DNA of 64,000 nucleotides. It comes from Gracilaria domingensis. Lineage: Eukaryota > Rhodophyta > Florideophyceae > Gracilariales > Gracilariaceae. Position numbers and translations under genes: made by a program. Below the pieces are notes generated by a model. It was given only the letters and a program-made list of their open reading frames with translations. It did not search any database and had not been told where the DNA came from. The stretch lies in the NCBI GenBank assembly GCA_022539475.1, contig VCMS01000179.1:1-64000 (forward strand), in the 5' to 3' direction. This document shows, piece after piece, positions 11,668 through 21,312 of the stretch (the stretch's first letter is position 1; each line of letters starts with the position of its first letter).

Positions 11668-12510
11668 TTGCAGCTAACACGATCTGTCTACAATATACAC
11701 CGTCGTCACAAATTGGCAAAGATAGCCACTGAATCAATGCGACGCCAAAGTCTAAAAGTCAAACGAGCCGCAAAGACAATCAAACCCATACAAGCACAGA
11801 GAGAGAAAGCCATAAAGCAAATGAAAGTCAACAAACCCATACAAAAAGTCGCAAGACTTTATCAGCTCTCCAACGACACTGTTTTTTGCTTACAACAAAA
11901 GGTAATGGAGAGCATTCGAGAAAAAAAATATGACGACTCCAACCACCATCCCCAAGCTGGACAAAAAGCTGTCCTTACATATCTTGAGAAGCGCACAGTC
12001 GTCTCAGAATGCGAGAGAAAGCGGATCACGGCTTTGCTTGGGGGACCGAGAGACTGAAGTTCATCACCGCTAAGCTTGCCGATGACGGCAGAGAAACGTT
12101 TCTCAATGGATAGCCGTCAGATGACTCGATACGTAGTCTTCGTGCGAGACACAAAGATGTCACATATAGGAAAATTGAAAGCCAAAAGAGATCAAACATT
12201 GCCGCACAGAACCTAGAACACGTCGAAGCATTGGTTACAGGCATGAAACTTTGCCAAAAGCTGAACCCTGGAATCACCGACGACTTGAAAACTGTATGGA
12301 ACATGGACCAAAAGTAAGTTACTATCAATTTGACAGAAACGGAGAAGAGATTCGTTATTTCGTCCGCCAACCACGAAGGTCTCAAAACGAAATGTGATAG
12401 AGATACAAAACACCTTACTGCTGTGTGGTATACCTGGTCGGTGCGAGCTGTGATTGGGAAGCCCTGCGTGGGCTCGACCTTGCGGAGGAATGAAACGCGT
12501 GACACCTAAT
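11668..12510 (+). pseudogene. Decayed pogo/Tc1-like DDE transposase
   Basis: The first open segment (11,668-12,057) encodes a lysine-rich helix-turn-helix-like region ('KQMKVNKPIQKVARLYQLSNDTV') followed by '...LTYLEKRTVVSECE'. This layout resembles the N-terminal DNA-binding and CENPB-type region of pogo-like transposases. After a frame change, 'LKTVWNMDQK' near 12,285-12,315 resembles the 'xWNMDE' segment that carries the first catalytic aspartate. 'LTAVWYTWSVRAVIGKP' near 12,415-12,465 resembles the following beta-strand region. Stops and frameshifts separate these pieces. The family call is moderate and rests on motif order only. Confidence 0.45.
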
Positions 12511-12659
12511 AGGTCGGCAGCACCTGCCGTTTCTTATAGTGCTCGGTGACCAAGTGGTAAATATGCCTGCACTGGTGTGCGGCAGGCACGTATCACCCTC
12601 AAGGTCAGCAAGACTAATAGACAACTACTAGACTTACCAATTGGTGACTGTAGAACCGA

Positions 12660-12735
12660 ACTGGGGTCGAGTTAGCCTAGTTGGTGCTTGACTTTACCAT
12701 TTAGTGTGGGAGGTTGGAGTCTCGGGGGTTTAGTA
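12660..12735 (+). repeat. tRNA-like / SINE-head candidate
   Basis: TAGCCTAGTTGG at 12,673-12,684 resembles a pol III A box, and GGTTGGAGTCT at 12,712-12,722 resembles a B box, with typical spacing of about 38 bp. This could be a decayed tRNA or the head of a tRNA-derived SINE. I could not fold a full cloverleaf by eye, so confidence is low. Confidence 0.3.
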
Positions 12736-12771
12736 CACCCGAGCGCCCCTCCGGCTCTCACGGGTCTAGTG

Positions 12772-12786
12772 CGTCTGTCTCTTGCA
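12772..12786 (+). repeat. Left terminal inverted repeat of element 1
   Basis: CGTCTGTCTCTTGCA is inverted relative to the right terminus at 35,640-35,654 with three mismatches. It is identical in element 2 at 46,805-46,819. Confidence 0.8.
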
Positions 12787-12804
12787 GATGCTAGTTTTTG
12801 GCGA

Positions 12805-12904
12805 GGGTCGTCCAGAAATTGGCAAGGGTCGTCCAGTAAATTTTTTGAAGAAATATCGAGATCAATTATTTCAAAATTTGCAGATAATTGCTTGGGTCGT
12901 CCAG
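12805..12904 (+). repeat. Subterminal GGGTCGTCCAG motifs (x3)
   Basis: The 11-mer GGGTCGTCCAG occurs at 12,805, 12,826 and 12,894 in direct orientation just inside the left end. All three are kept in element 2. Closely spaced subterminal repeats are commonly transposase-binding sites in CACTA-type elements; that role is inferred here. Confidence 0.6.
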
Positions 12905-13189
12905 AATCGCTGTGCAGTAAATACTGGTGGGTTTTCCACTCATGCTAGTTCTTTAGTTGAGGGCTACCTGAACGGTATTTCGCGAAGTCTAGGTTCAGTT
13001 TCCATTAAGGTGCACATTACACGATACCTTCTGCGGAATGATACCCTGCAACGCATGGAATACTAGTGCTAGTACAGATGATGCCCATTATGAAATCATA
13101 CCGTTTTATTCGTATCTATTCTTCTATCGACCGCTTTTGCTAACCACTACTTTGCTATATTACATGTACCATTTCCCCATGATGGAGCG

Positions 13190-13365
13190 GGTGTAGGCGC
13201 AATCTGCGGCAGATGCCGCAGACTGCACCTCCTCCATAGTGCTGTATCGGTAGAACAAATACGCACTCCGAGAGGATGAGGCGCGAAGCGCGTCATCCTC
13301 TCCGTTCCTCATGTAGGGAACCATGCCCAGATGCATGGTTCCCTACTTGAGGAACCTGCACCTGC
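13190..13365. repeat. Cluster of perfect hairpins in left subterminal region
   Basis: Successive inverted repeats can be read: TCTGCGGCAGATGCCGCAGA near 13,202; GAGAGGATGAGGCGC..GCGxCATCCTCTC near 13,270-13,303; and GTAGGGAACCATG..CATGGTTCCCTAC near 13,313-13,347. They are conserved in element 2 (about 47,228-47,380), including a compensating change in the second stem (GCGCGTCATCC versus GCGCCTCATCC). Confidence 0.65.
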
Positions 13366-13400
13366 AACTCGTGAGATACGTCCGCATCAAAAGTCATTTA

Positions 13401-14290
13401 CCTGTATACGCAAGCAGAAAGTATCCATAAGTTAGTCAATTCTCCGTTGGATGCATTTGAAATGCGATGGAACCTACCATTGATAAAACAAAACAGAAAC
13501 GTTGAGCTAGAAAAGTCGAGGGACCTAGTAACTCGCAAAGGGAAGAAGAAGAAGGAAAGAGATCGGTTAGATTACCAGCCTACCATCATCGTAAAGCGCG
13601 AAAGGTGTCGAAGCGAGAACTCACAACCAAGGACACCAAGAATGCCCATGCAACAAGCATACCTCAAGATGCGATAAACGAAAGAGCAGCCTATGTCCCA
13701 ACCAAGCACCAGAATCGCCTATCCCGAACAGCCAGAGATCGATCTTGAGAGACGAAATGAAATTGGTCGTTTACCTGTATACGCAAGCAGAAAGTATCCA
13801 TAAGTTAGTCAATGCTCCGTTGGATACATTTGAAATGCGATGGAACGTACCATTGATAAACCAAAACAGAAACGTTGAGCTAGAAAAGTCGAGGGACCTA
13901 GTAACTCGCAAAAGGAAAAAGAAGAAGGAAAGGGATCGGTTAGATTACCAGCCCACCATCATCGTAAAGCGCGAAAGGTGTCGAAGCGAGAACTCACAAC
14001 CAAGGACACCAAGAATGCCCATGCAGCAAACATACCGCAAGATGCGATAAACGAAAGAGCAGCCTATGTCCCAACCAAGCACCAGAATCGCCTATCCCGA
14101 ACAGTCAGACATCGATCTTAAGAGACGAAATGAAATTGGTCGTTTACCTGTATACGCAAGCAGAAAGTATCCATAAGTTAGTCAATGCTCCGTTAGATAC
14201 ATTTGAAATGCGATGGAACGTACCATTGATAAACCAAAACAGAAACGTTGCGCTGGAAAAGTCGAGGGACCTAGTAACTCGCAAAAGTAA
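13401..14290 (+). repeat. 373-bp tandem repeat, about 2.4 copies
   Basis: Units start at CCTGTATACGCAAGC at 13,401, 13,774 and 14,147; the third is truncated at about 14,290. Each unit keeps a lysine/arginine-rich open frame of about 100 residues (for example 13,745-14,050). No family is recognised, and the frame may simply reflect repeat composition. Element 2 carries one unit fewer. Confidence 0.85.
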
Positions 14291-14477
14291 CCCAAAGCCC
14301 TTTTCCTGCCGTTTACATGTCGCAGAGCGCGAAGAGACGTGGTGAGGATTGGTTAGTTTAGAACAAAGATACGTAGAAGGATATGAAAGCACGTACGAAA
14401 AGACTGCACGGAAAGACTGCACGGAATACATCCGTGAGATACGGATGCTGTCCGCTTTATGGAGGCGTCCGACGAGG

Positions 14478-14600
14478 GCGGAGAAAGAGAATGAGGTACG
14501 CTTCATGTCCGCTTAATGGAATCCATTAAGCAGAGATGAAGCGTACTTCATTCTCTTTTTCCGCACGCTACTTCGTAGCGAGTGCGAGGGCGGAAAAACG
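14478..14600. repeat. Long inverted repeat upstream of transposase
   Basis: The segment GAGAATGAGGTACGCTTCAT (14,487-14,506) is mirrored by ATGAAGCGTACTTCATTCTC (14,536-14,555) around a small AT centre near 14,521, giving a stem of about 40 bp. Next to it, CGCTACTTCGTAGCG adds a second hairpin. Element 2 has a rearranged version with a longer palindrome centred near 48,235. Confidence 0.7.
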
Positions 14601-14877
14601 TACGACGGAGCGGAGTAGAACGCGAGGATGGCACGGATCACGACGGTAACAGAAGGTCGGACGTCGGACGGGCGGCGGCGGCGGCGGAGGGAAGAAATTT
14701 ATTTTTCTGTGCGAGATTGGACAAGTGTACAGCCTACAACGTTGCGAACCCACAGGTTTATAACCGGTGGTAGATAATACGAGAAGTACACCCTTGTGTT
14801 GAGGTCGACGTGTACCTACGTTCCTTTTTGAACGAAAGCACGTGATTTAAACTCAAAATATATTCTCCGTTCTCAGC

Positions 14878-17800
14878 ATGACGTCGATCTTGACTGTCTC
14901 TCGACCTCCTTCTCCCTTCTTACAACCTTCCCTTGCAGTCTTTGCCGTCGTTTCTCGTTCATTTCTTCTTCCCATGGTCTACTACTGTACACATAAGAAG
15001 CGTGGGTGCCCGTTCGTTACTCGCCGAGGAGTGCTATCTCTTCAACAGCATGTCAACCATTGCCCGTTTCGTCTGAAAGCAGCGCTGGAAGACGACAATA
15101 GCCGGCCCATTCGGAGAAGCAAGCGTCTCAAGCTTTCCGCACCCGCGCCCTCATCTTCCGAAACGGTCACTGCCCCTTGTCGCCTTCCCGAGCATCCGGT
15201 GTCCGAGGACATCGTCGACCCCACTCCGTGCGCCCCTCCCATTCCGGACACTTCGCATTGTCTCTCTCCTTCCCAGGGTCCCGCGTCATTAGAGCGAGAA
15301 CACGGAAGCAGTTCCCGCCCAGTGCCTTCTGAGGAGACCCTCGGTGATTTGCATAAGGATTATCTCACGGTTTGTCTGGCTTCAGTAGCTTCCGACCTTG
15401 GTCATCGTGAGGCTGACGAGCTAATTGGGCTACTTCGGGACCCGCGATTCTCGCAAAAGCGATTCAACGAGACCATAACAAGTTCCAAGCGCTGTACAGA
15501 ACTGAAGAACGCCATTTTCGAACGATACGCCTCAAAGGACGGTTTCAATCGAAGAACTGTCTCGCCAGAAGGATGTAAGTTCAGCGCCACCCTCTACACG
15601 AGAGACCCCGTTCAGACACTTGTGAAACAGCTCCAGTTGGCTAACAACGAAAACACATTCTTCCACCCTATACCTCAGACCCACTCCACGAAAATATCTC
15701 ACCCCATGTCCGGCTCTCTCGCAAGAGACGCCACCTCAAAACTTAAGGAAGTGGTCATGGGCTCTTTGGATAGTAGAATAGTGTGGTACTCCCAAGAAAT
15801 AAGTTACAGTGAATCTTTCGTAGGTCTTCTGCAGGTATACACCGATAAGTCTTCAACAACTCTAAAGCAAACATCGGTTACCGCCTATCCTCTTCACCTC
15901 ATATTTCTCAACTTCTCCGACGAGCTTCGCCGTAAGTGTATCCGTGATGACCTCATAGTAGTGGCATACTTCCCTACCACACTGATCGAGGTTTCTGCAT
16001 CTGAAGCAGACGCAATGCCATTCGTTTCTAGCAAGTCTCTACGCGAGTCCAGAATGCAAATCCTTCAAGAATCTCTTCGTCAAGTCCTGGAGCCCATTCT
16101 AAATCTCACGCAGAAAGGTTTTCAGTTCATCGGCGAAGACAAACTAAGTCGAGTGTGCCATCCTCTGCTTGCAAGTTATTGTGCGGATATTCCTGAGGCT
16201 AAGGACATTCTGTCCATTCTTCATGGGACCAAAACGGAAAGCCCGTGTCATAGATGCAAAGCCCCTCGCTCATCTTTATGCAGTCCTATTCCCACCTCAT
16301 TCAACGGACGTTCTCAAAAGCACACGAAAAGCATCCGAAAGACATACAAAGCTATCTTGCAACATGCACAAAAAGACGAGGCGGAAAGACGTCCACGTCG
16401 TGCGAGGGAGAGGAGATCTCAAGCGGATACTCTGATGCGTTCAAATTCCATATCTCTCATTCCTTCGTTCCTCGAAACTTCCGTAAGCCTTGGAATGATC
16501 CCGGGATTGTCTCCATACAGTCTGTTCTCATTCGAACCATTACACAACTTGCATCTCGGCATCTCAAAGTTGATAAAAACGGCCACAATCGAGAGACTGC
16601 AGTCAGACACCCTGTGCACCACAATAGGAACATCTGCATCGCGTTCATTTCGAACGATACGCACCCAACTCCTCAACCATGCAAACGCAATTCTAGCTGC
16701 CATAGAACGCGATTCTCCTGCCAAAGGTTTACATATCGATTTCTCCACGCAGGAGAAAGACAAATCCTTGAATGGTATCTTCACGAAAGACGGTCTCCGT
16801 GGAATGCTGGAGGCCAAAAACTACAAAGCACTTGACATGGTCTTTCCCTTCATAGGAGCATTCTTTGACATATGCTGTGGAGAACAGGACGTTGCCCCAA
16901 TCACAACCGTTTTCTCTCAGTATTCGGACTTGCTCTCGACCTTATTCAGATACAATCGTGACCCGTATTGGACTGAAAGCTGTCTCCTGTGTCTTAGTTC
17001 GGAGATTGAAGCCTTCAAGCGTTCCGCAACAAAGACTCTGGCGGATTTTCATCCCTCCAGACTGGGAACTCTGAAGTTTCATCTTCTCGATCATCTCGTG
17101 GACGATATTCGCCGTCTGGGAAGTATCAAGTACTACGACGCAGGCATATACGAACATGCACACCTGCTATTTAAAAGACACTACAAAAAGACGTCCAGAA
17201 GAACAGCAACGGCTGTGGAGGAGACTATTCGCTCCATTGAGCACGGACATGTTAGAAAGCAATGGAATGGAAATACTCCTTACCAGCGTAATCCAGGTTT
17301 ACCAGGAACTTCCACACAGCTTCCTCGGTTTGCAATGAGAGGGCGTTCTTTCACTTTACGAGCTCTTCAACCTTGTGTTTCAAGTATGTCCAGTTCAAAA
17401 ACATGGACTGCTGTTAGAGAGATGTTCTCAAGTAGGGACACAAGGTCTATTCTTGATCAAATGGGTGAACAGGCCCTTCCTCCTTTCCTCAGTCTCGTGA
17501 AAGAAACACTGGATGAGCACTCTATTACATATTTCCCAGAAAAGACAAGGATAACTCTGGTGAATGCGGCCCTCGTGAAAGGCGGTTTCGTTCCGACTCT
17601 TGAACACTTCGATTCGTCTTCTAAGGCACTTCAGCTGGGACGACCCAAATACCCCATCATCCAACCTGTCTTCGCTTCTCCAGCATTTGATCCCAGTAGA
17701 AAGCCAAAGCTTTCCACTGTATTGGTAAGCGGAGAAGATTCAGAGACTTGAGTTGCCCAGGTAGTCGCTCTGATTCGAATATCTCTCCTTGATTCTGCAC

Positions 17801-18153
17801 TTACCGCACCAGAGGTGGCATTCGTCCGTTATTTCGAGGTTTTACCCCCCGCAACAAACATCGACCACATATTGAAATGCATATCTTTACGGTGGGCTAC
17901 AAACGATGAAAAGAACCACACTCTTCCGTTCCCTTGTCATTCCAAAGCGGGGACTATCGTAGAGTTAACTCCTTGGTACGGGATAGTTCCGGCTTCTGCA
18001 CTACAGGGAACTGTCCATGTTGTTGGATCAAACTACCCTGCTCCACCTTTTTGTCCTCCACTTCAATGGTTTCAACACCGATTCTACATCAATCGATTCT
18101 ATCATGATTCAGATGAAGGACCAACTGAGCACGTTGATCTTGTACAGCCTTAA
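14878..18153 (+). pseudogene. Plavaka/Tnp2-like (CACTA superfamily) transposase, one premature stop
   Basis: The frame runs from 14,878 to 18,153 in one phase, interrupted only by TGA at 17,749-17,751, where element 2 has TGG. The likely start is the methionine at 14,974, because element 2 has lost the upstream ATG but keeps this one. That start gives about 1,060 residues. Right after it is a C2HC finger-like segment (C-x6-C..H-x3-C, residues about 5-30). A basic, serine/proline-rich linker follows. The core has 'IVWYSQEISYSESFVGLLQVYTDK', 'PLHLIFLNFSDELRRK', 'VVAYFP', 'LASYCADIPEAKDILSILHG' and 'CHRCKAP..SLC', then 'PLHNLHLGI'. These match the order of the D/C-rich core of Plavaka and Tnp2 transposases. 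It is the only transposase in the element and presumably acts on the CGTCTGT ends. The single stop suggests very recent inactivation, or readthrough or stop reassignment, which is less likely. Confidence 0.75.
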
Positions 18154-20546
18154 ACATTAAGGGCTCCATCCTCTACATGTTCACCTTGTGGTGCCTTTTC
18201 TTGTGATCCTGTGTTACTTCCGAAATCGTTCATGTCCATTTCCTTGAACTCCATATCCCCTTCCTCGCATTCACCAACGAAGCAATCGCTAATAGACCCC
18301 AATCTTCGGCTCACACTGTCAATAAAAAATTGTTCTTTCACAGTGAGGTAAAGTCTTCCGTTCGACGGCATTCGATATCCAAATGTAGCCTCTCTCATGT
18401 CATTACCAAGAACCTTAGTCCAATCTTCCGTTGTCGTTCCAAAATTATGAAACTCGCTGGAATTGGTCCTCAAGACACGTTGCCTAACATCCCCCAGAAC
18501 ATTCTTTAAACACAGAGGTAGCAGTTCGGCAAACTTCTTTGTAAACAGTTTCTGTCTCTGGCCACCCCTTGACACATCCGTACTTAGAAGGCTCACAACC
18601 GTCAACACCCAAGCGTCCAAACGTGCGAGCAACAGTATTGTGCCATCTAAAAAGGTGCCCGTATCCTTGTCTTCCACATCATACCCAATAAACTCCTTCA
18701 GCACTTGTACCCCGACACGGTTTCGGAAGAACAAGTCTTGATCTTCCGTCGGCATATCCTCGACATTGTCCGCATTGGAGTACTTTAGACGAACAAATGG
18801 GGCTTTTCTCCACCATGAAGTGTTCGGTACACCATTTTCGTCAAGACGCAGTATGTTCTCCTGCGCTTCCTTCAACTGCATTGTGAGTTCGTCAGCATTC
18901 TCTTCTACCAGCTTTGTTCTTCTCCAAATCAGATCGTACCCCAGGAGCAGAAATAGTTTATCCCTCGTATTTCTCTTACGAACGCCCACGACGTCACTCA
19001 TGGTCTGCCGCATTCTCTGCCTAAGGCAAATATCTGCACAAAGTTCCAGTATACACCTGTCGGTAAGAGATGCTTTTCTAATACCTTCCCAGCTCAACTC
19101 CTTCAACTCGCTTTCAACCATTTTCTTCAGCAAAGCATCTGGCCCCCCCTCTACCGACGGTTTGAACATACCAAAACTGCCCAAGAGCTCCACGGGGTTT
19201 TTAGAAACCATGTATGAACCACCTTCCTCCGGCCCAATAAGCCCTTCTCCACTCTCAGTTGCGTCTTCCACCTTCTCGGCACGGTTACCCCAATTTCGGG
19301 TGAGCGACTCAGCTTCGAGCCATAGCTCACTTGTTTCTCTCCTTGCCCACGTCAGCATGTTGTGATACACTGCTCGAGCAACCCCTCGAAACTCGTCGCA
19401 CACCTCAATTTTATGCTTCTTTCGACCTGTCTGCCCAGGTTCACCAGCACGTGTACTCCTATCTCCCTCCTGTTTCAGTGCCCCTCTTAGCCCTTCAATG
19501 ACTAGATCCTTCTCTTCAAGCCTCTTTTTCAAAGCCGTACTCTGCTCTTGGGCGACCTTCACTAGAATTCCCCGAACCATCAAGTCCTCTTGTAGCGTCT
19601 TAACCTTTTCTTTCAAGCAATTCAGTTCATTTAAAAGATCAGGTCTGTTCATAGAGCTTGAATTCACACCAGTTTGGATATCTTCCGTTATTTCCCTAGC
19701 TTCTTCGGCGACAGGCCCCGGTAATGCCGCAGGATTCGGTGTTATTTCGTTATCGGAACTATCCTCATGTGCCATAGCCTTAGACACGAGAGGCTGCAAG
19801 CGTTCTGTGTCCACCCTTGGCACGGCTCCGGGCTCCAACTCCCGTGTCTGTCCTCCTCCATGGCATGGTATATCAGATGAATTGGGCCTCGTACGAGCTG
19901 CAACGGTCCCCGTTCTGGAAAGAGGGGAAGGTCGAGGAGTAACTCGTCTATCAGTTGTCTCTCGATTTCTTATTGTCTTTCTCCCTTGTCCGGACCCATT
20001 GCGAGGCATGATACGATTCATAGCGGCCCCAGTTCTAGAAGACAGGGATGGACGTGACGATCTTAATATACTAGGGCTCTCACGACTTCTCGTCATTGTC
20101 CCTTGTTGTCCAGATCCACTGGGCGGCGTAACCCGCGCCCCAGTAGCTCCGTTCTTCGATATCGGCCGGGGACATGAAGGTTTTGGTGTCATACGAACCT
20201 CTTCGGTTCCAGTTGTCATGCCCTCCTGTCCTGACCGGCTGGGCCGAGTTACCTCATCTTCTTGAGGAGCAGAGACAGATGCACGATTTGCATTATCGGT
20301 AGTTGACGGCACGACATCGTTCGCTGATCCACGAATTCTTGACGCAATCCCGGAAGACGCTCGGCTGCAAGATGGGCGAGAGAGTCCTGTAGAAGGACGC
20401 CCACTCACTCTCTCCTTCGTCGAGGACGACTTCCGTTTAGGAAGTGCGGTGCTTGTAGCCTGATTCGTATCATCCGATGCTCTTCTCTTCTTCTGTCCAC
20501 TCTTGTTCCGCTGCGTACTATTTCGCTTTCTCGGCGTTATACCCAT
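18150..20546 (-). CDS. Basic/coiled-coil element protein, unknown function
   Basis: This is an intact minus-strand frame of about 798 residues from the methionine at 20,546; an upstream methionine at 20,615 would add 23 proline-rich residues that look like leader. Residues 1-270 are extremely basic and S/T/R-rich. They hold imperfect repeats of about 38 residues built on 'SGSGQ.G', 'R.T..RP' and 'SRTGA', a likely nucleic-acid-binding tail. About residues 305-375 form a leucine-heptad coiled coil ('LNELNCLKEKVKTLQEDL', 'LKKRLEEKDLVIEGL'). The remainder is globular and unrecognised. The stop codon overlaps the transposase stop by 4 bp, tail to tail. The gene is completely deleted in element 2. 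It may be the TnpA-like accessory protein of the element; that is inference from position and composition. Confidence 0.6.
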   Translation of the reverse strand: MGITPRKRNSTQRNKSGQKKRRASDDTNQATSTALPKRKSSSTKERVSGRPSTGLSRPSCSRASSGIASRIRGSANDVVPSTTDNANRASVSAPQEDEVTRPSRSGQEGMTTGTEEVRMTPKPSCPRPISKNGATGARVTPPSGSGQQGTMTRSRESPSILRSSRPSLSSRTGAAMNRIMPRNGSGQGRKTIRNRETTDRRVTPRPSPLSRTGTVAARTRPNSSDIPCHGGGQTRELEPGAVPRVDTERLQPLVSKAMAHEDSSDNEITPNPAALPGPVAEEAREITEDIQTGVNSSSMNRPDLLNELNCLKEKVKTLQEDLMVRGILVKVAQEQSTALKKRLEEKDLVIEGLRGALKQEGDRSTRAGEPGQTGRKKHKIEVCDEFRGVARAVYHNMLTWARRETSELWLEAESLTRNWGNRAEKVEDATESGEGLIGPEEGGSYMVSKNPVELLGSFGMFKPSVEGGPDALLKKMVESELKELSWEGIRKASLTDRCILELCADICLRQRMRQTMSDVVGVRKRNTRDKLFLLLGYDLIWRRTKLVEENADELTMQLKEAQENILRLDENGVPNTSWWRKAPFVRLKYSNADNVEDMPTEDQDLFFRNRVGVQVLKEFIGYDVEDKDTGTFLDGTILLLARLDAWVLTVVSLLSTDVSRGGQRQKLFTKKFAELLPLCLKNVLGDVRQRVLRTNSSEFHNFGTTTEDWTKVLGNDMREATFGYRMPSNGRLYLTVKEQFFIDSVSRRLGSISDCFVGECEEGDMEFKEMDMNDFGSNTGSQEKAPQGEHVEDGALNV

Positions 20547-20793
20547 GTTGTGGAGATAAACAGGGTAATGAAACGAAATTGTTGGGGAGGGGGGGAGGGG
20601 ATGGGGGGGGTGCATGGTTCAGATATTCCGGGAGACTCCGCAGTTCCTGCTTTTTAGGAATTTGAGGTGCCCAATGGGTCGCAAATATCGCCGTTACAGA
20701 TGAAGAGCTCCAGTGTACATGTACAACAACGCGTATTGCAGGCAGCTGCAACACTCACAAGCATATTTACTTTCTATTCGGTACTGAACTCAT

Positions 20794-21312
20794 CTATTGC
20801 TCCAATGTCAGAGCCCAGTCCCAGGCGTACTGCTCTCCGTAGTTGAAATACAACTCTTCGCCCCTCTCAATATCTCTTACTGCTCTACAACGAAGTAGAG
20901 CATAGTTAGAAAGGTCTGACTTAAACTGTATCACGGACTTCGCTTCCACCACCTGCACATTGGCACTTCGAGTCCTGTTTGACCGGGGCTCCGATAAATC
21001 GGGATCCCCGGCATGATGTCCGGCGTCGTTAATGTAGCCCCCGATACAAAAAGGCGCCGGGACAATGTAGACTTCGCTCTCCTTTCTATCCTGAGCCTGT
21101 CCTGGTCTGTTCCTCAGGTGCAGAAACTCCGTACTAGTCACAGTGACTATCATAGAAAACAACTTGTACCGCACTGGAGTTGCTCCGAGACAGCCACTTC
21201 CATACGTTAAGTGTCTTTCCTTCCGGTTCGTCAGATCCGTGTATGCCAAAGTTCCATAGAAATGACAGATAGTTTCCCCAGCCAATATCTTATGTTCCCT
21301 GAACACCCCCAT
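20794..21312 (-). CDS. SET-domain lysine methyltransferase ORF
   Basis: A short frame of 172 residues encodes most of a SET fold. It begins 'MGVFREHKILAGETICHFYG', matching the G-x-G-V-F..I..G..I..Y.G opening strand. The middle holds 'GGYINDAGHHAGDPD', replacing the usual NHSCxPN. The end is 'YALLRCRAVRDIERGEELYFNYGEQYAWDW', matching the A..DI..GEEL...YG..Y close. SET enzymes methylate lysines, usually on histones. The conserved 'HPRAG' immediately before the methionine continues the domain upstream in this frame until a TGA. The true coding unit is therefore probably longer: either joined to the overlapping methyltransferase (82 bp overlap, shifted frame) by splicing or frameshift, or broken by mutation. 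Catalytic competence is uncertain. Confidence 0.7.
   Translation of the reverse strand: MGVFREHKILAGETICHFYGTLAYTDLTNRKERHLTYGSGCLGATPVRYKLFSMIVTVTSTEFLHLRNRPGQAQDRKESEVYIVPAPFCIGGYINDAGHHAGDPDLSEPRSNRTRSANVQVVEAKSVIQFKSDLSNYALLRCRAVRDIERGEELYFNYGEQYAWDWALTLEQ

Noticed and set aside
18463-20265. Antisense frames of 92-255 residues opposite the coiled-coil gene
   Set aside because: These are shadows of the minus-strand gene, which has clear protein-like organisation; the antisense products look like composition artefacts.
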